A DNA stretch of 64,000 nucleotides from Orobanche coerulescens (taxonomy: Eukaryota > Streptophyta > Magnoliopsida > Lamiales > Orobanchaceae): positions 496,001 to 560,000 of the forward strand of contig JAWKAU010000035.1 in the NCBI GenBank assembly GCA_033398695.1, written 5' to 3'. Under the pieces are notes generated by a model, which saw nothing but the letters and a program-made list of their open reading frames with translations, was not told where the DNA came from and ran no database searches. This document shows, in pieces, positions 23,835 through 35,551 of the stretch; the stretch's first letter is position 1; each line of letters starts with the position of its first letter. The position numbers and the translations under genes were made by a program.

Positions 23835-24942
23835 GGGGAACCCTATACCCAACTTTTGTCAAGCCACAAAACACAATCCAAACTCAGTTTTTCTTAGTTT
23901 TTGAGTGTTCTAAACATTTATAAATACAATTTGTGAAGGATTTTCATCATATGTAAGGAGATTTTGTTCGTTTTCGAAGGAAGAACATCAAACCTTCATC
24001 GGGCTTCGATTTCATTTTCTCAAGGGAAGATTTCTACCATGTTTTATTCTATGATTTTTGCTATTATTGTTGAAATAATCATGAGTAGCTAATCTTGTTA
24101 TATGGGTATTTAGATTGAACCACACACATGTTCTTGGTTGTTAGTTTTGATTGATTTTTCGGGTATGAGTTTGGGATTATTCCTATTTCTTTGTTCTTCG
24201 TAATCTATCGGCGTTCTTGATGATATTTGTGTACGAATATTATTTAGACGCAAGAGAACTTATGATTTAGATCATCAAACCTTTTTCATAGTTGTTGTTA
24301 TTGTCAAAATCGAGGGTTTTTGTCGGTGTTCGCCATCAAACGACCCGATAGAAGTGATTGTAAATGTTCTATACTTTTTTCGCGATCTTTTAGCGAATTA
24401 CCCCATCAAAGGTATTTAGCTAGTCGATTGTTAGTAGGGATTCATCCCCATCAAAGGAGTTTCTCTTGTTTTCGGAAAGGACTATTGCGATTTTTAAAAT
24501 TTGCCGCCATCAAACAGATTTCTTTTAATTGTGAGCAATCGGTAATTCCAAACCATAAATTCTCTGAGTATCAAAACTAATAATTGATAACGTTTGTGTC
24601 GGTGATTCTAAACTCCCATATCTTTCTCATAATTGTATTCTATAGAAATCCAACCTTTAATTCGGTGTTTTTAACGCTTCGATTAATTTAATTTTCCGCA
24701 CTTGTTTTACGAACTGTCATCTCAATCGAATCATTCACCGTGTTTTAATTTACTTTACTTTTGTCAATTCGACTATTTGCTAAACATAATCTGTAATGCC
24801 CGGATAATAATGGTGTATTTATCTTGTATTCGACCTTGTATTATTCAACTTCGTGATGTTATTAATCGTAGATTGATTTCCCGTATTCATACCCTTACGT
24901 TTTTATATCTTCAACATTTTGCATGCATGGTTCTGCACGTGT

Positions 24943-25329
24943 TTACGTACGCTACGGATTTCGCATAACGTACGCTAAGTCTGCTGTATAACTTACATTA
25001 TATGTTGATCTTAACGTACGTAAGCTTAATCAACTCGTGATCAGATAAGGGTCGGTGTGTGGGGGCCGGGGAAGATTCGTGAGATGCTCCGCGTGAACCT
25101 GGACATGGATTTTATGCACGTTATGGTGTATTCTTAACGTACGCTAAGGACCTGGAGATTACGTACGTAAAACCCTTATGCTAACGTACGTAAGACAATG
25201 CCAGAATCAGGATAGTAAGCTCTGGCTAGACGATTACGTAAGCTAACATTTGAGAATAGCGTACGTAATGCTTGTTACGTACGTAAGTTGTTTTGCATAA
25301 CATACGTAATGGTCAGACGTCTATTTATA
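24943..25329 (+). promoter_or_regulatory. Solo LTR promoter: 12 ACGTACGT-type dyads and TATA box
   Basis: Dyads start at 24943, 24966, 24989, 25012; 25112, 25135, 25159, 25182; 25234, 25257, 25275, 25298. Steps are 23-23-23, 23-24-23 and 23-18-23. Typical copies are TTACGTACGTAA and TAACGTACGCTA; 24989 is degenerate. TATTTATA at 25322-25329 lies 12 bp after the last dyad, as in LTR1. TACGTA and ACGT cores are known plant bZIP-type sites, so a bZIP dimer is one candidate ligand (inference). Confidence 0.8.
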
Positions 25330-26565
25330 GACTTCAACCCCCATTTCATTTCTCACTCTCACCTTGGCCGAAATTCCGTGTTCTTGAGATTATCCCTCAC
25401 CTCATATCCCACATATCATCACCTACATCCGATTTTGGGGAGCTTAGACCATGTGGATTGGTGATCAAGCTTCCGGTGAAGAGTTTATTCAAGATTTTCA
25501 TTGTTCTTCTCCTCTTTAAGGTATGTTAACTCTACACCAAGATGAGGATTTTGTTCTTAGTTATATTATGAGCTTTTCCCAGAGATTATTGAGCTTGTTT
25601 CATCGTAATGAATCCAATACCATGTTTAGAAGGATTATATTGGTTGAATTAAGGTTTCCATTGTTATAGTTGAGCCATAATCTTTACCAAACTTAAGGAT
25701 GGAATTTCTGAGATTGAACACACCTTATTGATCCTTTCGTAACACTCTTTTTATGAACAAAGTGTTGAGGATTACCTCTGTGTAAGATGAATTCGTGAAG
25801 TTGAACGTGGAGTGTGTTCAATTATAATTCTTGCCTTTGATGAACTCGTTGTTAATCTTCTTGGATTTTTAGAACCATGAAAAGATAATTGGAACAATCA
25901 TTTTGAATAAAGAATTTGATAAGAAGAATTACCCGCGGAAGAACAAGAATCGTAGAGACGAATTAACTTAGAACTAGATTGAACGTGATTATCTCATTAT
26001 GTATCATTGTAGCAACCGAACCTAGCCTTCGAGTTAATAATCGGAATTTAGTATGGAACATGGGATATAATGATATGATGAAGGTCTTTGGAATTACAGA
26101 CACCGATTTTGTGTTCCATTATGATCTCTTGAATTCGCATGCCTTTTTCTAAACTTAGTACTCGTCGGAAGATAGAACCGAGAACTGATTGTCCGTTATT
26201 AATAACTCGATTTTAACTTAAGGCGTTCGGTACTCGTGCGTTGGTTTCGGGAGGTTTATTGAATTCCTTGTTATTCCCTTGTACAAGGTGATCGATCGAG
26301 GGGCGGCGACCTTCGGACGAGTGACATTCGTGGGAGTATTTAATTCTTGCCATCTTTGAGGCAAGTATCGTATTTTAAACTTGTTAATATTGGATTGTTG
26401 ATCATGCATATGATTTATTCATGTTGTTGAACATGAGATTAATTTCTTTGAGATGTCATGGTATTTGTATTGATTCCTTGATTGTTCACGTCGATGAACA
26501 TATTGATTTGCATATGTGTATGCATAATTGTACTGTTTATGTTGTAAATGATCTGAGGGGATCAT

Positions 26566-26735
26566 GAGGATCTATGCTGAGGGCGCTGGATCGGATGTCC
26601 ACCATGCGTTGGTCCGACGGGATCATCATGGGGATCTATGTTGAGGGCGCTGGATCCTTGGACGGGTTTTCCACCATGCGTTGGTCCGACGGGATCATCA
26701 TGGGGATCTATACTGAGGGCGCTGGATCGTTGGAT
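26566..26735. repeat. Minisatellite of the solo LTR
   Basis: Inverse-orientation relative of 455-619: units of about 65-70 bp with GGGCGCTGGATC and CCACCATGCGTTGGTCCGAC. Confidence 0.85.
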
Positions 26736-27308
26736 TACCCTATATTGTGTTGATGGAATCGTGAGGATTCGCATCGTTGGATTCCGGTGACGGAAGTCCG
26801 TTTTGTATGTTTTATGATGCATTGTTGATTCATGTATTATGATACTTGTACTAGCATCATTTTGCTAACCCCTTCGGGGGTGGACATTTGTTTTGATGTT
26901 CAGGTAGCCGAGGATCGAGGAAGCAACCACAGTACCGACATGACGATGAAGTGGCGCAGTGATGTAATTTGATATTGTCTCATTTTCTTGTTATTTTTTA
27001 GTACTCGAGTACGCGTATTTTGTTGGCGTTTGGAATGATTGTAATAATGAACTCATTGTTGAACTGGTATTTGAAGTTTATCCTCAAATAACACTTTAGT
27101 ATTATTTTCTGTATTTCTCAAATTTAGCCTTGTAAATTCTTGTATAAAGGATTTACGGCGCTGTAATTATTCCGAATATATCGGGGTGTTACATAATCGA
27201 ACTTCAAATCGTTTCCAACTCCTCGAGAGATCGACATCGGAGTTACTTGCCGCTTCCTACAAAAGCGATTCGTACACTTGCGAGTTTTTAATTTGTTCAT
27301 CAAGTTTT

Positions 27309-27326
27309 TGGCGCCGTTGCCAGGGA
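27309..27326 (+). other. Athila primer binding site
   Basis: TGGCGCCGTTGCCAGGGA, six bases inside the 5' LTR. This is the classic Athila-type site, usually assigned to tRNA-Asp. Confidence 0.9.
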
Positions 27327-27536
27327 GTTAGCGTTTAATTTTTGATCTTGTTTTAATAGTAGTTGAATTGTTTTTCTTGATCATTTTTCCGTTTTCATTA
27401 TTTTCGATAAAGTCTAAAAAATTTGCTCTAACTTCTTTTGTTTATGCTTGGTAGGAGATCGTTGGGAAACCCGATTCTTCCATCTATAAACGAAGTTCAA
27501 AGAATTAGAGCACCAAAAACAATAGCCACATCATCA

Positions 27537-28790
27537 ATGGCAAACGAAGAGGAGAATCTGGATCTTTAAGAGCGACTTTTGCTCAGGGGGAAGCCCTTGT
27601 CAATCGAGACATGAGAATGTTGTGCAAAATTTAGATGAAGAAAGCATTCGTCAACCGAGGTTTCCGAGATATGAGAATGTTGGGCGCAATCAAGGGATAC
27701 CCGAAGCTCAACAAGGGAGATACTTTTATCCGAGACAACCACCCGTTGGAGTGCAATATGGAGCGAACTATTATCCCGGGCCTCAATATGGGATGGAAAC
27801 AAACTACAATATGCTGCAACAACCTCCAGTTGAGCATCTAATGCGGGACTATGCAAAGCCCGTGGTTAATACCGCCATCTCGTGTATCCAATTAGCACTG
27901 GCAGCAAGGAACTACCACATCAACGGATTTCACATCGAGCAATTACCCTCATTTCACGGATTAGCACGTGAGGATCCATTGTCGTTCATCCGGGACTTCT
28001 ATGTGGCGATTGACAACTTCCCATTAAATGGGTTGAGTGAGGATCAACTAAGAATGAAGTGCTTCCCTTATACACTCAAGGATGGGGCGAAACACTGGTT
28101 GATGACTTTGGCACCGGGCTCACTAAGAACGTGGGATGAAGTTTACGACAAGTTCATTACCAAGTACTTCTCTCATTCGAAGACTACACAATTGAGAACT
28201 CAAATCTCAACATTTGGACAACAAGACGGAGAGGCATTTCACGAAGCATGGGAACGATTCAAGATGCTCCTCATTCAATGCCCACACCATCACTATCCGC
28301 TCCAACTACTTAATCAATTTTTCTTTGATGGATTGCTCAGTATTGCCAAGGTGCGGTGGATAACTCAGCCGATGGTTCGTTTTGGGGGTTAACGGAGAGG
28401 CAAGCTTATGGCATGTATGAAACGTTGGGAGCTAATTCACAACGAAAAAGTGTACGTGTTCGTAGGGGAGCTGTGAACCAAGTAAGCGAGAAGGACGAGA
28501 TGCAATCTAAAATCGATGAGTTAACAAGGGAACTAAGACAACTCAAGACTCAAAATAAATTTTCGAGCTCACGAGTTTGCGAAATTTGCGGGGTACCCGA
28601 ACATGATGCTAATTCTTGCCCACATACTTTTCTGGAAGAACAAACCGAACAAGTGAATTGGGCTATGGGACAAAGCACGGGAAGTCCTGAATGGGAGGAT
28701 AGGAGAAATAATTATGGCGGAAATGTAAGAAATGCACCTCTCCCGAACACTTATCATCCTGGGCTAAGAAACCATCCGAATTTATCATAG
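27537..28790 (+). pseudogene. Athila gag, broken
   Basis: A likely start MANEEENLDL at 27537 meets a stop after ten codons. The main frame runs 27622-28392 and includes the Athila gag core (LPSFHGLAREDPLSFIRDF, DGAKHWLMTL, HEAWERFKMLLIQCPHH). After a frameshift near 28360 it continues 28356-28790 with one knuckle, CEICGVPEHDANSC (CX2CX4HX4C), near 28580-28620. It would package element RNA in cytoplasmic particles. Not functional as it stands. Confidence 0.88.
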
Positions 28791-29086
28791 ATAAACAACA
28801 ACCCGATGCCGTACGACACAAGCGCCCAAGCTCAATACAACAGAGGAAACCGAGCCCAACAAACAACACAAAGTGAATCACCTCTACAATAAAGGAACTC
28901 TCTCGAGGAGAGTATTGCGGCATTCATTAAGGAAAGCAATAAAAGGTTCGAATATTTAGAAGCTTCGGTGAAGAAAATAGAGATTCAAATTGGCAACTTG
29001 CTACCGAGGCATGTAGACAAGAAAAGGGTAAACTGCCAAGTCAACCCGAGCAAGCTCAAGCTATTACCACCCTCCGAAGTGGTAAA

Positions 29087-32000
29087 GTGATAAATAAAGA
29101 GACAATTCCAGAAGCGAAAGAGATGGGCGGTGAGAAAGAAGATGAGTCGGGAAATCAAGAAGAGATAATAGACAAAGCAACTTCGACCTCCAAGCTTCAC
29201 AAATCTGCTCAACCATATAAGCCACAGGTCCCTTTTCTGAGCCGACTTAGAAAAGCAAAGCAAGATGAGCAATTTTCTGAAATCTACAACATGCTTTCGA
29301 AGGTTCATGTCAACTTACCTCTCTTGGATGTTGTGAAGAACATTCCGCTTATACAAATTTTTTCAAAGAATTGACCTCCAACAAAAGACGAGGAGTCAAA
29401 AAAAGGGGGATCCCGAAAGTTTTATGATCAACATCATTATGGGAGATAAGAAGGTTGCTCGTGGCATGCTCGATTTGGGAGCAAGTGTGAATCTCATGCC
29501 ATACTCGACTTATTTGAGGCTTAGACTCGGGGGAATCAAACCAACAAGAATGACTCTTCAAATGGCGGATAGGTCAGTGAAATACCCCAAGGGAATCATT
29601 GAAGACCTATTAGTGCAAGTGGACAAGTTGGTGATTTCGACCGATTTTGTTATCTTAGAGATGAGCGATTTCGCAACAAGCGAAAATGAAGGGACAATAC
29701 TTCTAGGACGGCCATTCATGCGCACAACAAAAACAATCATCGATGTTGATGAAGGGAAGGTCACCATGACCATCTTGGGTGAAACGGTAGAAATCGACGT
29801 GTTCGGTTCATCTCCTATCCCTTCTCATATTTATGCTGCGCATGATTGTAATTTTATTGATTGCATTGTTTCTTTGGTTAATGATACATATTTGCATGAC
29901 GATGTAGGGGACACGTTGCATGATGCTCTAACCGTTGAGCATTATATGGGGCTGAATAATTTAGAAATTGAAGAATATGTTGCATTGTTAGATAATCCCG
30001 AACCCACTGATGAGGTCGACGATCTTAATATGCCTTTGGAATTAAATTTCGAGGAGCCCGTTGAAATTACCCCACCCAAACTTGAATTGAAAGAACTTAC
30101 GGCACATCTTAAATATGTTTTCTTAGGCAAAAGTGACACTTATCCTGTAATTGTCTCTTCCGAATTAACTCTTTTGCAAGAAAACAAATTAGTAGAAGTT
30201 CTGACTAAATTAAATGAAGCGATTGGGTGGAGTATTTCTGATATCAAGGGGATAATTCCTGTAAGGTGCATGCATAAAATAATTCTTGAGGATAATGTTA
30301 AACCTGTTAGGCAAGCCCAAAGGCGTTTGAATCTGAACATGCGGGATGTAGTTAAAAAGGAAGTTTTGAAGTTGCTAGATGTCGGAGTCATCTATCCGAT
30401 ATCTGATAGTAAGTGGGTTAGTCCTGTGCATGTAGTGCCTAAGAAATCTGGAATAACGGTGGTTCATAATGATAAAAATGAATTGGTGCCCATTAGAACA
30501 GTGACCGGTTGGATAATGTGCATTAATTATTGAAAATTAAATGCCTTAACAAAAAAGATCATTTTCCCCTCATTTTCATTGATCAAATGTTGGAACGTTT
30601 AGCTGGGCATGATTATTACTGTTTTATATATGGTCTTTCAGGTTTCTATCAGATTCCCATTGCTCCGTAGGATCAAGAAAAGACCACTTTCACTTGCCCT
30701 TTTGGCATTTTTGCCTTTAGGAGGATGCCGTTTGGTCTTTGCAATGCTCCCACTACTTTCCAAAGGTGCATGCTTTCCATATTCTCTGACTTGTTGGAAA
30801 AGTCCATTGAGGTATTCATGGACGATTTTTCTGTGTTTGGAACCATCTTCGATGATTGTTTACATAATTGGACTGTTGTGCTCAAACGATGTATTGAGTG
30901 TAATCTTACACTTAGTTGGGAAAAGAGTCATTTTATGGTGAAGCAAGGGCTTGTTTTGGGTCATGTAGTTCCCAATAAGGGAATGGAGGTTGATAAGGCT
31001 AAAGTTGATTTAATTGTTAAATTACCTCCGCCTTCATGTGTAAAAGAAGTTCGAAGCTTTTTAGGGTATGCCGGGTTTTATAGGCGTTTCATTAAAGATT
31101 TTTCAAAATTGCCCGCCCTTTAAGTAATCTTTTGTGTAAGGATGCTAAATTCGATTTTACCGAGGAATGTTTGGTTGGTTTTAATGCTTTGAAAGAAAAG
31201 TTAACTTCCGTGCCTATTGTTGTTGCTCCCGATTGGTCTTAACATTTAAAATTATGTGCGACGTGTTTGATTTTTCTATTGGTTCCGTTTTGGGGCAGAG
31301 AGTGAATAAATTTTTCCACGTAATTTACTATGCTAGCAAAATAGTCGATGAATCCCAAGCCAATTATACCACCACCGAAAAAGAGTTTTTAGCTATTGTG
31401 TTTTCTTTAGACAAGTTTCGATTCTATTTGGTTGGTTCGAAAGTAATTGTGCATATGGATCACGCCGCATTGAAATATTTGTTAAAAAAATCCGATGCCA
31501 AGCTAAGATTGATTCAGTGGGTTCTTTTGTTGCAAGAATTTGATTTAGAGTTCAAAGATAAAAAGGGTTCGGAAAACATAGTTGCCGACCATTTATCTAG
31601 ATTAACCGAGGGAGATAATTATAAGCTCGATAGCTCTTTGCCGATTGTTGAAACTTTCCCTGACGAACAATTATTCGATGTGACTAAGACATCTTGGTAT
31701 GCTGATATTGTTAATTATATTGTTAGTGGTGTTTTGTAGCCCGACTTGACCTTTTAAGGGAAGAAGAGGTTTATTTCCATGTGCAGGCACTACTTTTGGG
31801 CCGAGCCCTACTTATTCAGGTTTGGCCCCAATCAGATATTCCGATGTTGTGTCCCGGAGGAAGAGCACGAGAGCATCTTGTCATTTTGCCATGACTTGCA
31901 CTGTGGGGGACATTTTAGCGCGAAGAAAAAGGCGCACAAGATCCTTCAATCAGGATTCTACTGGCCGACATTATTTAAGGACGCTTATTCCTACTACAAG

Positions 32001-32987
32001 AGTTGCGATCGTTGTCAACGAACGGGGAACATAAGCAAAAGAAATGAGATGCCGTTGACGAACAACCTAGTAGTGGAACTTTTCGATGTTTGGGGAGTCG
32101 ATTTTATGGGTCCTTTTCCACCTTCCCTTGGCTTTGAATATATTTTAGTTGATGTGGATTACGTTTCTAAGTGGGTGAAAGCTACTCTAACCCGAACTAA
32201 CGATGCTAACATGGTTTGCAATTTTTTTAGGGATGTGATTTTATGCAGGTTTGGGACGCCTATAGTTGTGATTAGCGATAGAGGCACACATTTTTGCAAT
32301 AGACAACTTGTAGGGTTGCTTAAGAAGTATGGCATAACACATAAAGTCACAACAGCTTACCATCCACAAACTTCCGGGCAAGTCGAAGTGAGTAATAGAC
32401 AGATAAAGGCAATACTCGAGAAGACGGTGAAACCAACTTGGAAGGATTGGGCATTAAAGTTGAACGACGCTTTATGGGCAAATCACACGGCCTACAAAAC
32501 TCCAATTGGAATGAGCCCGTATCGCCTCATTTTTGGGAAAGCATGCCACCTAACTGTTGAGTTAGAACACAAGGCGTATTGGGCGATCCAAGCGCTAAAT
32601 TTAGATCAAGAAAAAACTGGTGAAAAACGACTTCTACATTTAAATGAGCTAGATGAGATGTGATATGAGGCGCACGAAAATGCTATGCTCTACAAAGAAC
32701 GGACGAAATGGTATCACGACAAGCGTATCATTCGCAAATCTCTCGAACCCGAGATGGACGTTTTGCTACATAACTCTCGTCTTAATCTCATGCCGGGAAA
32801 ATTGGTGTCGCGATGGGGCGGACCGTTCAAAGTCGTTCAAGTATGGCCACACGGAGTGGTAGAACTCCTTGATCCACAGAAGAACGAGCATTTCAAGGTA
32901 AACGGACATAGAGTGAAGCCGTACTTCGGACAAAGGGAAGAGATCAATGCGTTTGAGTGCATAGAGGTGCACGATGTCAAATATTGA
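29087..32987 (+). pseudogene. Athila pol: protease, RT, RNase H, integrase, broken
   Basis: Linker (29087-29374, PFLSRLRKAKQ and LPLLDVVKNIPL), protease with LDLGASVNLMP (29460-29510), RT from about 30280 with MPFGLCNAPTTFQ and FMDDFSVFG (30725-30840), RNase H 31233-31620 ([30 protein letters not shown]), integrase zinc finger and core 31779-32663 ([16 protein letters not shown]), and C-terminal domain 32685-32987 ending EVHDVKY. No chromodomain, as expected for Athila. Breaks include a TGA at 30531-30533 (position of Arg in YRKLN), a TAG at about 30669, frame loss near 31110-31230, and a TGA at about 32660. Confidence 0.9.
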
Positions 32988-33182
32988 GCAAGACGGGAAG
33001 AAGTCGAGCTAATGACTATAAAAAAGCGCTGCTTGGGAGGCAACCCAAGGGAAGTTCGATTTATCATTTTTTTTATCATTTCATGTTCATTATTATTTTT
33101 TCAAAAAAATCAAAAAAAAAAGAGACCTGCCAAGCAAGAGGAGAATCGGACCACATGGCAGCAAGACCTGCCAAAATGTGCC

Positions 33183-33286
33183 AGACCGTGGTCCATATAC
33201 TGAGACCCGGTCCCTATACCTGGGCTGCGCCCAGTAATTCTAAGAAATCTTTAGACCGCGGTCCGAAGGGGCTGAGACTGCGGTCC
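33183..33286 (+). promoter_or_regulatory. Internal copy of the Athila dyad array
   Basis: AGACC-NN-GGTCC dyads start at 33183, 33203, 33253 and 33275 (20 and 22 bp within the pairs). A weak TATA-like TTTTTAAATTT follows at 33293. Same motif and phasing as the LTR promoter, but 200 bp after pol. It could drive a separate transcript of the env-like region, or be a duplicated U3 piece. Confidence 0.55.
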
Positions 33287-33932
33287 CTTGCCTTTTTAAA
33301 TTTTTTTTTTTCTTCCTTTACCTGTTGCAGGCGCACGATACAGCCTCCACCACCACCACCACATTTTCCCCTTCTCTTTATTGTCCACCAAACCTCTCAT
33401 TCCCCTTCATCTCATCCAATCCAAATCAACATTTCATCATTTTTTTCTTGTGATTTCGATTAGAAATTTGTACTTAACATCCATTTCATCATTAAATTGG
33501 AGCAAATCAAAGGTATGAATTCAAAACTCAAGTTTTTCTTCAATTTGGGAAATTATGTGATTTTGAAATTTTATGCCTACATCTTTGAATTGGTGATCAA
33601 GAATAGTTTGAAGATGCTTGAATGTGTTAGAATTATGAGTTGTGATTTGTTTTTGGGGGCTTGTAATCCTAATCGTCTCTCCACAAACTCAAAATTTTTA
33701 TGCACGAAAGGTGTTCGATGAAATGTTTCTATGAACTAATCTCTCAAATCTCTTGATTGGTGCTACTTTTGCCAGTTCTTGGAATTTATTAATGCTACAT
33801 GGTCAATTCTTTGCGCTGAACTAACGAGTTTTGCTACTTGATTGGATTTCTTCATTTACGACAAACCTTCGGTTGGGGAGGGGGGTGGTGAACTTCATAA
33901 ATTTGTGGCTTAACAATTATAATTTTGCAGGA

Positions 33933-34065
33933 AAAATGACTAAGAAAAAGGGAACCACGAAACGTCCTCGGACTGGAGGCGATGTCTAAAAAGGCCAAGG
34001 TTCGAGTCATGGACAGGAGCAGCTCCCTCCGCAAGGGGATTGACCACTTTCTTCAAACGGTACTT
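33933..34065 (+). pseudogene. Env-like frame remnant after an intron-like segment
   Basis: An apparent intron begins CAAAGGTATGAA at about 33509 and ends TTTTGCAG at about 33930. A basic, Lys/Arg-rich start (MTKKKGTTKRPRTGG) follows and stops after 17 codons; a neighbouring frame carries on with similar basic residues until another GTACTT donor-like site near 34060. Known Athila elements express a spliced env-like product from this place; its function is unproven. Only the start survives, with a frame break. Confidence 0.5.
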
Positions 34066-34146
34066 TCTTTCCATTTTTTTCTAGTGTTGTTTTATTTTCG
34101 GTATTTTTCTTTCTTTATTGTGTTGCATTTCTCCCAACTTACCTCT

Positions 34147-34184
34147 TTTTGCTTGGGGACAAGCAAAAGTTTATGTTTGGGGGG
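34147..34184 (+). repeat. Upstream copy of Athila stem-loop and purine tract
   Basis: Arms TTTTGCTTG and CAAGCAAAA around GGGA (34147-34168), followed by GTTTGGGGGG. It nearly duplicates the real pre-LTR structure at 35512-35550 but no LTR follows. Confidence 0.75.
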
Positions 34185-35511
34185 TGCAACTTCTTCGATT
34201 TTTATTTGTTTTTAGTTTGCGTGATTTTTATCTCTTTTCTTTAATTTTTTTTCTTGCATGATGTTGTAGTTGGATTGTAATAACCTTGTTAACTGTTGGG
34301 TATATGGATGATTAGTCGTGTTTGTACTTGACTCGTGGAGTTTTATAAATCTAATTGATTGTTTGACCTTGCGTGTGAATGTATAGTTTTGGTTACTTGG
34401 TTTGATGTGTAAGGAATGAGTGTGGTAGTCCAAAAGCCGTGAGTTCTTGTGACTAATAGAACCGTTCACTTTTAGCAATGAAATTATTTCATGTGTGATT
34501 TCTCTTCTTATGGATTGTATTCTTTAGAACTTGCATGATTCTGTCGGATGACGTGTTGATATTTACATACACGAGAAATGATTAGGGCTGCCCATTTTTT
34601 TGTCTTGAACCAACTTATCTAAAAATACCCACCATTTCATATCAATAGCCATTGCTAGCCCCGTTGAGCCTTTAGCCGTATTTTGTTCGAAAATCCGCAT
34701 CTTATAGCTCCATATCCAAAAGCCATAACTTACCCAAGTATTGGTCCACGTAAGAGCATGAGAGGGTATATATGAAAACCGAAGGTGTGCAAAGTTTGTG
34801 GTGTATAGAGGCAAAAATCTTCTCTTTTGTTCCCCTGAAAATAATAAGCCCCACAAAAAAAGAGGGCAATCTTAATAATAATAATGGGATATAAAAAAAA
34901 TATAGGCGAGGAGAGCAGTGAGCCTAAGAAAAGAAAGGGGGAGGGAGTCGTTGGGTTGTGAGAAATAGGCCAATATCATAAGAATTGCACTTAACAAGGC
35001 CTAGAAAAAAAGAGGAGATATATATGGGAGAATTGAAGTAAAATGACCGATCTTGCTTTGAGAGTTTATTTCATATATGTGAGGATCATATATGCTCTAC
35101 TTGGACTGAACTTGTAACTACTAGCCAAATTTTCCCAACCTGAGCCACAACCCCGTTACAACTAAAAGTAAGACCCTATGACTCGTGTTTTGTGAATATT
35201 GATGCGTTTGATGAAGAGAAGAAGTGAAAGCATATAGTAGAACTTTCCATTCGAATCGAGTTGAGCATATTGACCTATCTAAACACATGAGAGATGAGTG
35301 AATCGATATAACTCTGCGAGGGACTACTAAGACTTGTTTTCTTGCATGTTTAATAAAGTGCCATTGCTTTCCACTCATTTGTGAGTTTAGACTTCCATGA
35401 CGAATTACGAGACTTTACGATACTTTTATATTCTCGGTTGATTGTATGTATACCCGATGATTAACTTGATTATTCAATCCTCCTCGTTTCTTTGTCGTGT
35501 GTTTTATTTCT

Positions 35512-35551
35512 TTTTGCTTGAGGGCAAGCAAAATTTAGGTTTGGGGGGATT
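35512..35551 (+). promoter_or_regulatory. Athila stem-loop and polypurine tract
   Basis: Arms TTTTGCTTG and CAAGCAAAA around AGGG (35512-35533), then GGTTTGGGGGGAT abutting the 3' LTR. Confidence 0.85.

Larger units (their letters stand above)
24792..27193 (+). mobile_element. Solo LTR of a chromovirus related to A (2402 bp)
   Basis: Starts TGTAATGCCCGG and ends GGGGTGTTACA, flanked by TAATC (24787-24791 and 27194-27198). No internal region. Its 3' end (GTTTACGG-like block, GCGCTGTAATTATTCCGAATAT) and minisatellite match LTR1-3, so it is a sister subfamily. Its U3 dyads are TTACGTACGTAA-type instead of TAGCG-NN-CGCTA. It is formed by LTR-LTR recombination, as the intact duplication shows. 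Confidence 0.94.
23309..27302 (+). mobile_element. Athila 5' LTR, interrupted by a solo LTR
   Basis: Two parts, 23309-24791 and 27199-27302, match the 3' LTR (35552-37139) continuously. A 2402-bp solo LTR plus TAATC duplication sits between them. The small open frames here recur in the 3' LTR and are not genes. Confidence 0.92.
32988..35511 (+). other. Athila 3' region between pol and the polypurine tract
   Basis: About 2.5 kb with only short open frames. It contains a dyad array (33183-33286), an env-like remnant (33933-34065) and an extra stem-loop with purine tract (34147-34184). The stretch from about 34200 to 35500 shows nothing else I can identify. Athila relatives often carry an env-like frame here; most of it is missing. 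Confidence 0.7.

Noticed and set aside
24943..25309. Regularly spaced repeats resembling a CRISPR array
   Set aside because: The repeats are 12-bp dyads with 11-bp spacers in a plant LTR next to a TATA box. Repeat and spacer lengths and genome type are all wrong for CRISPR.
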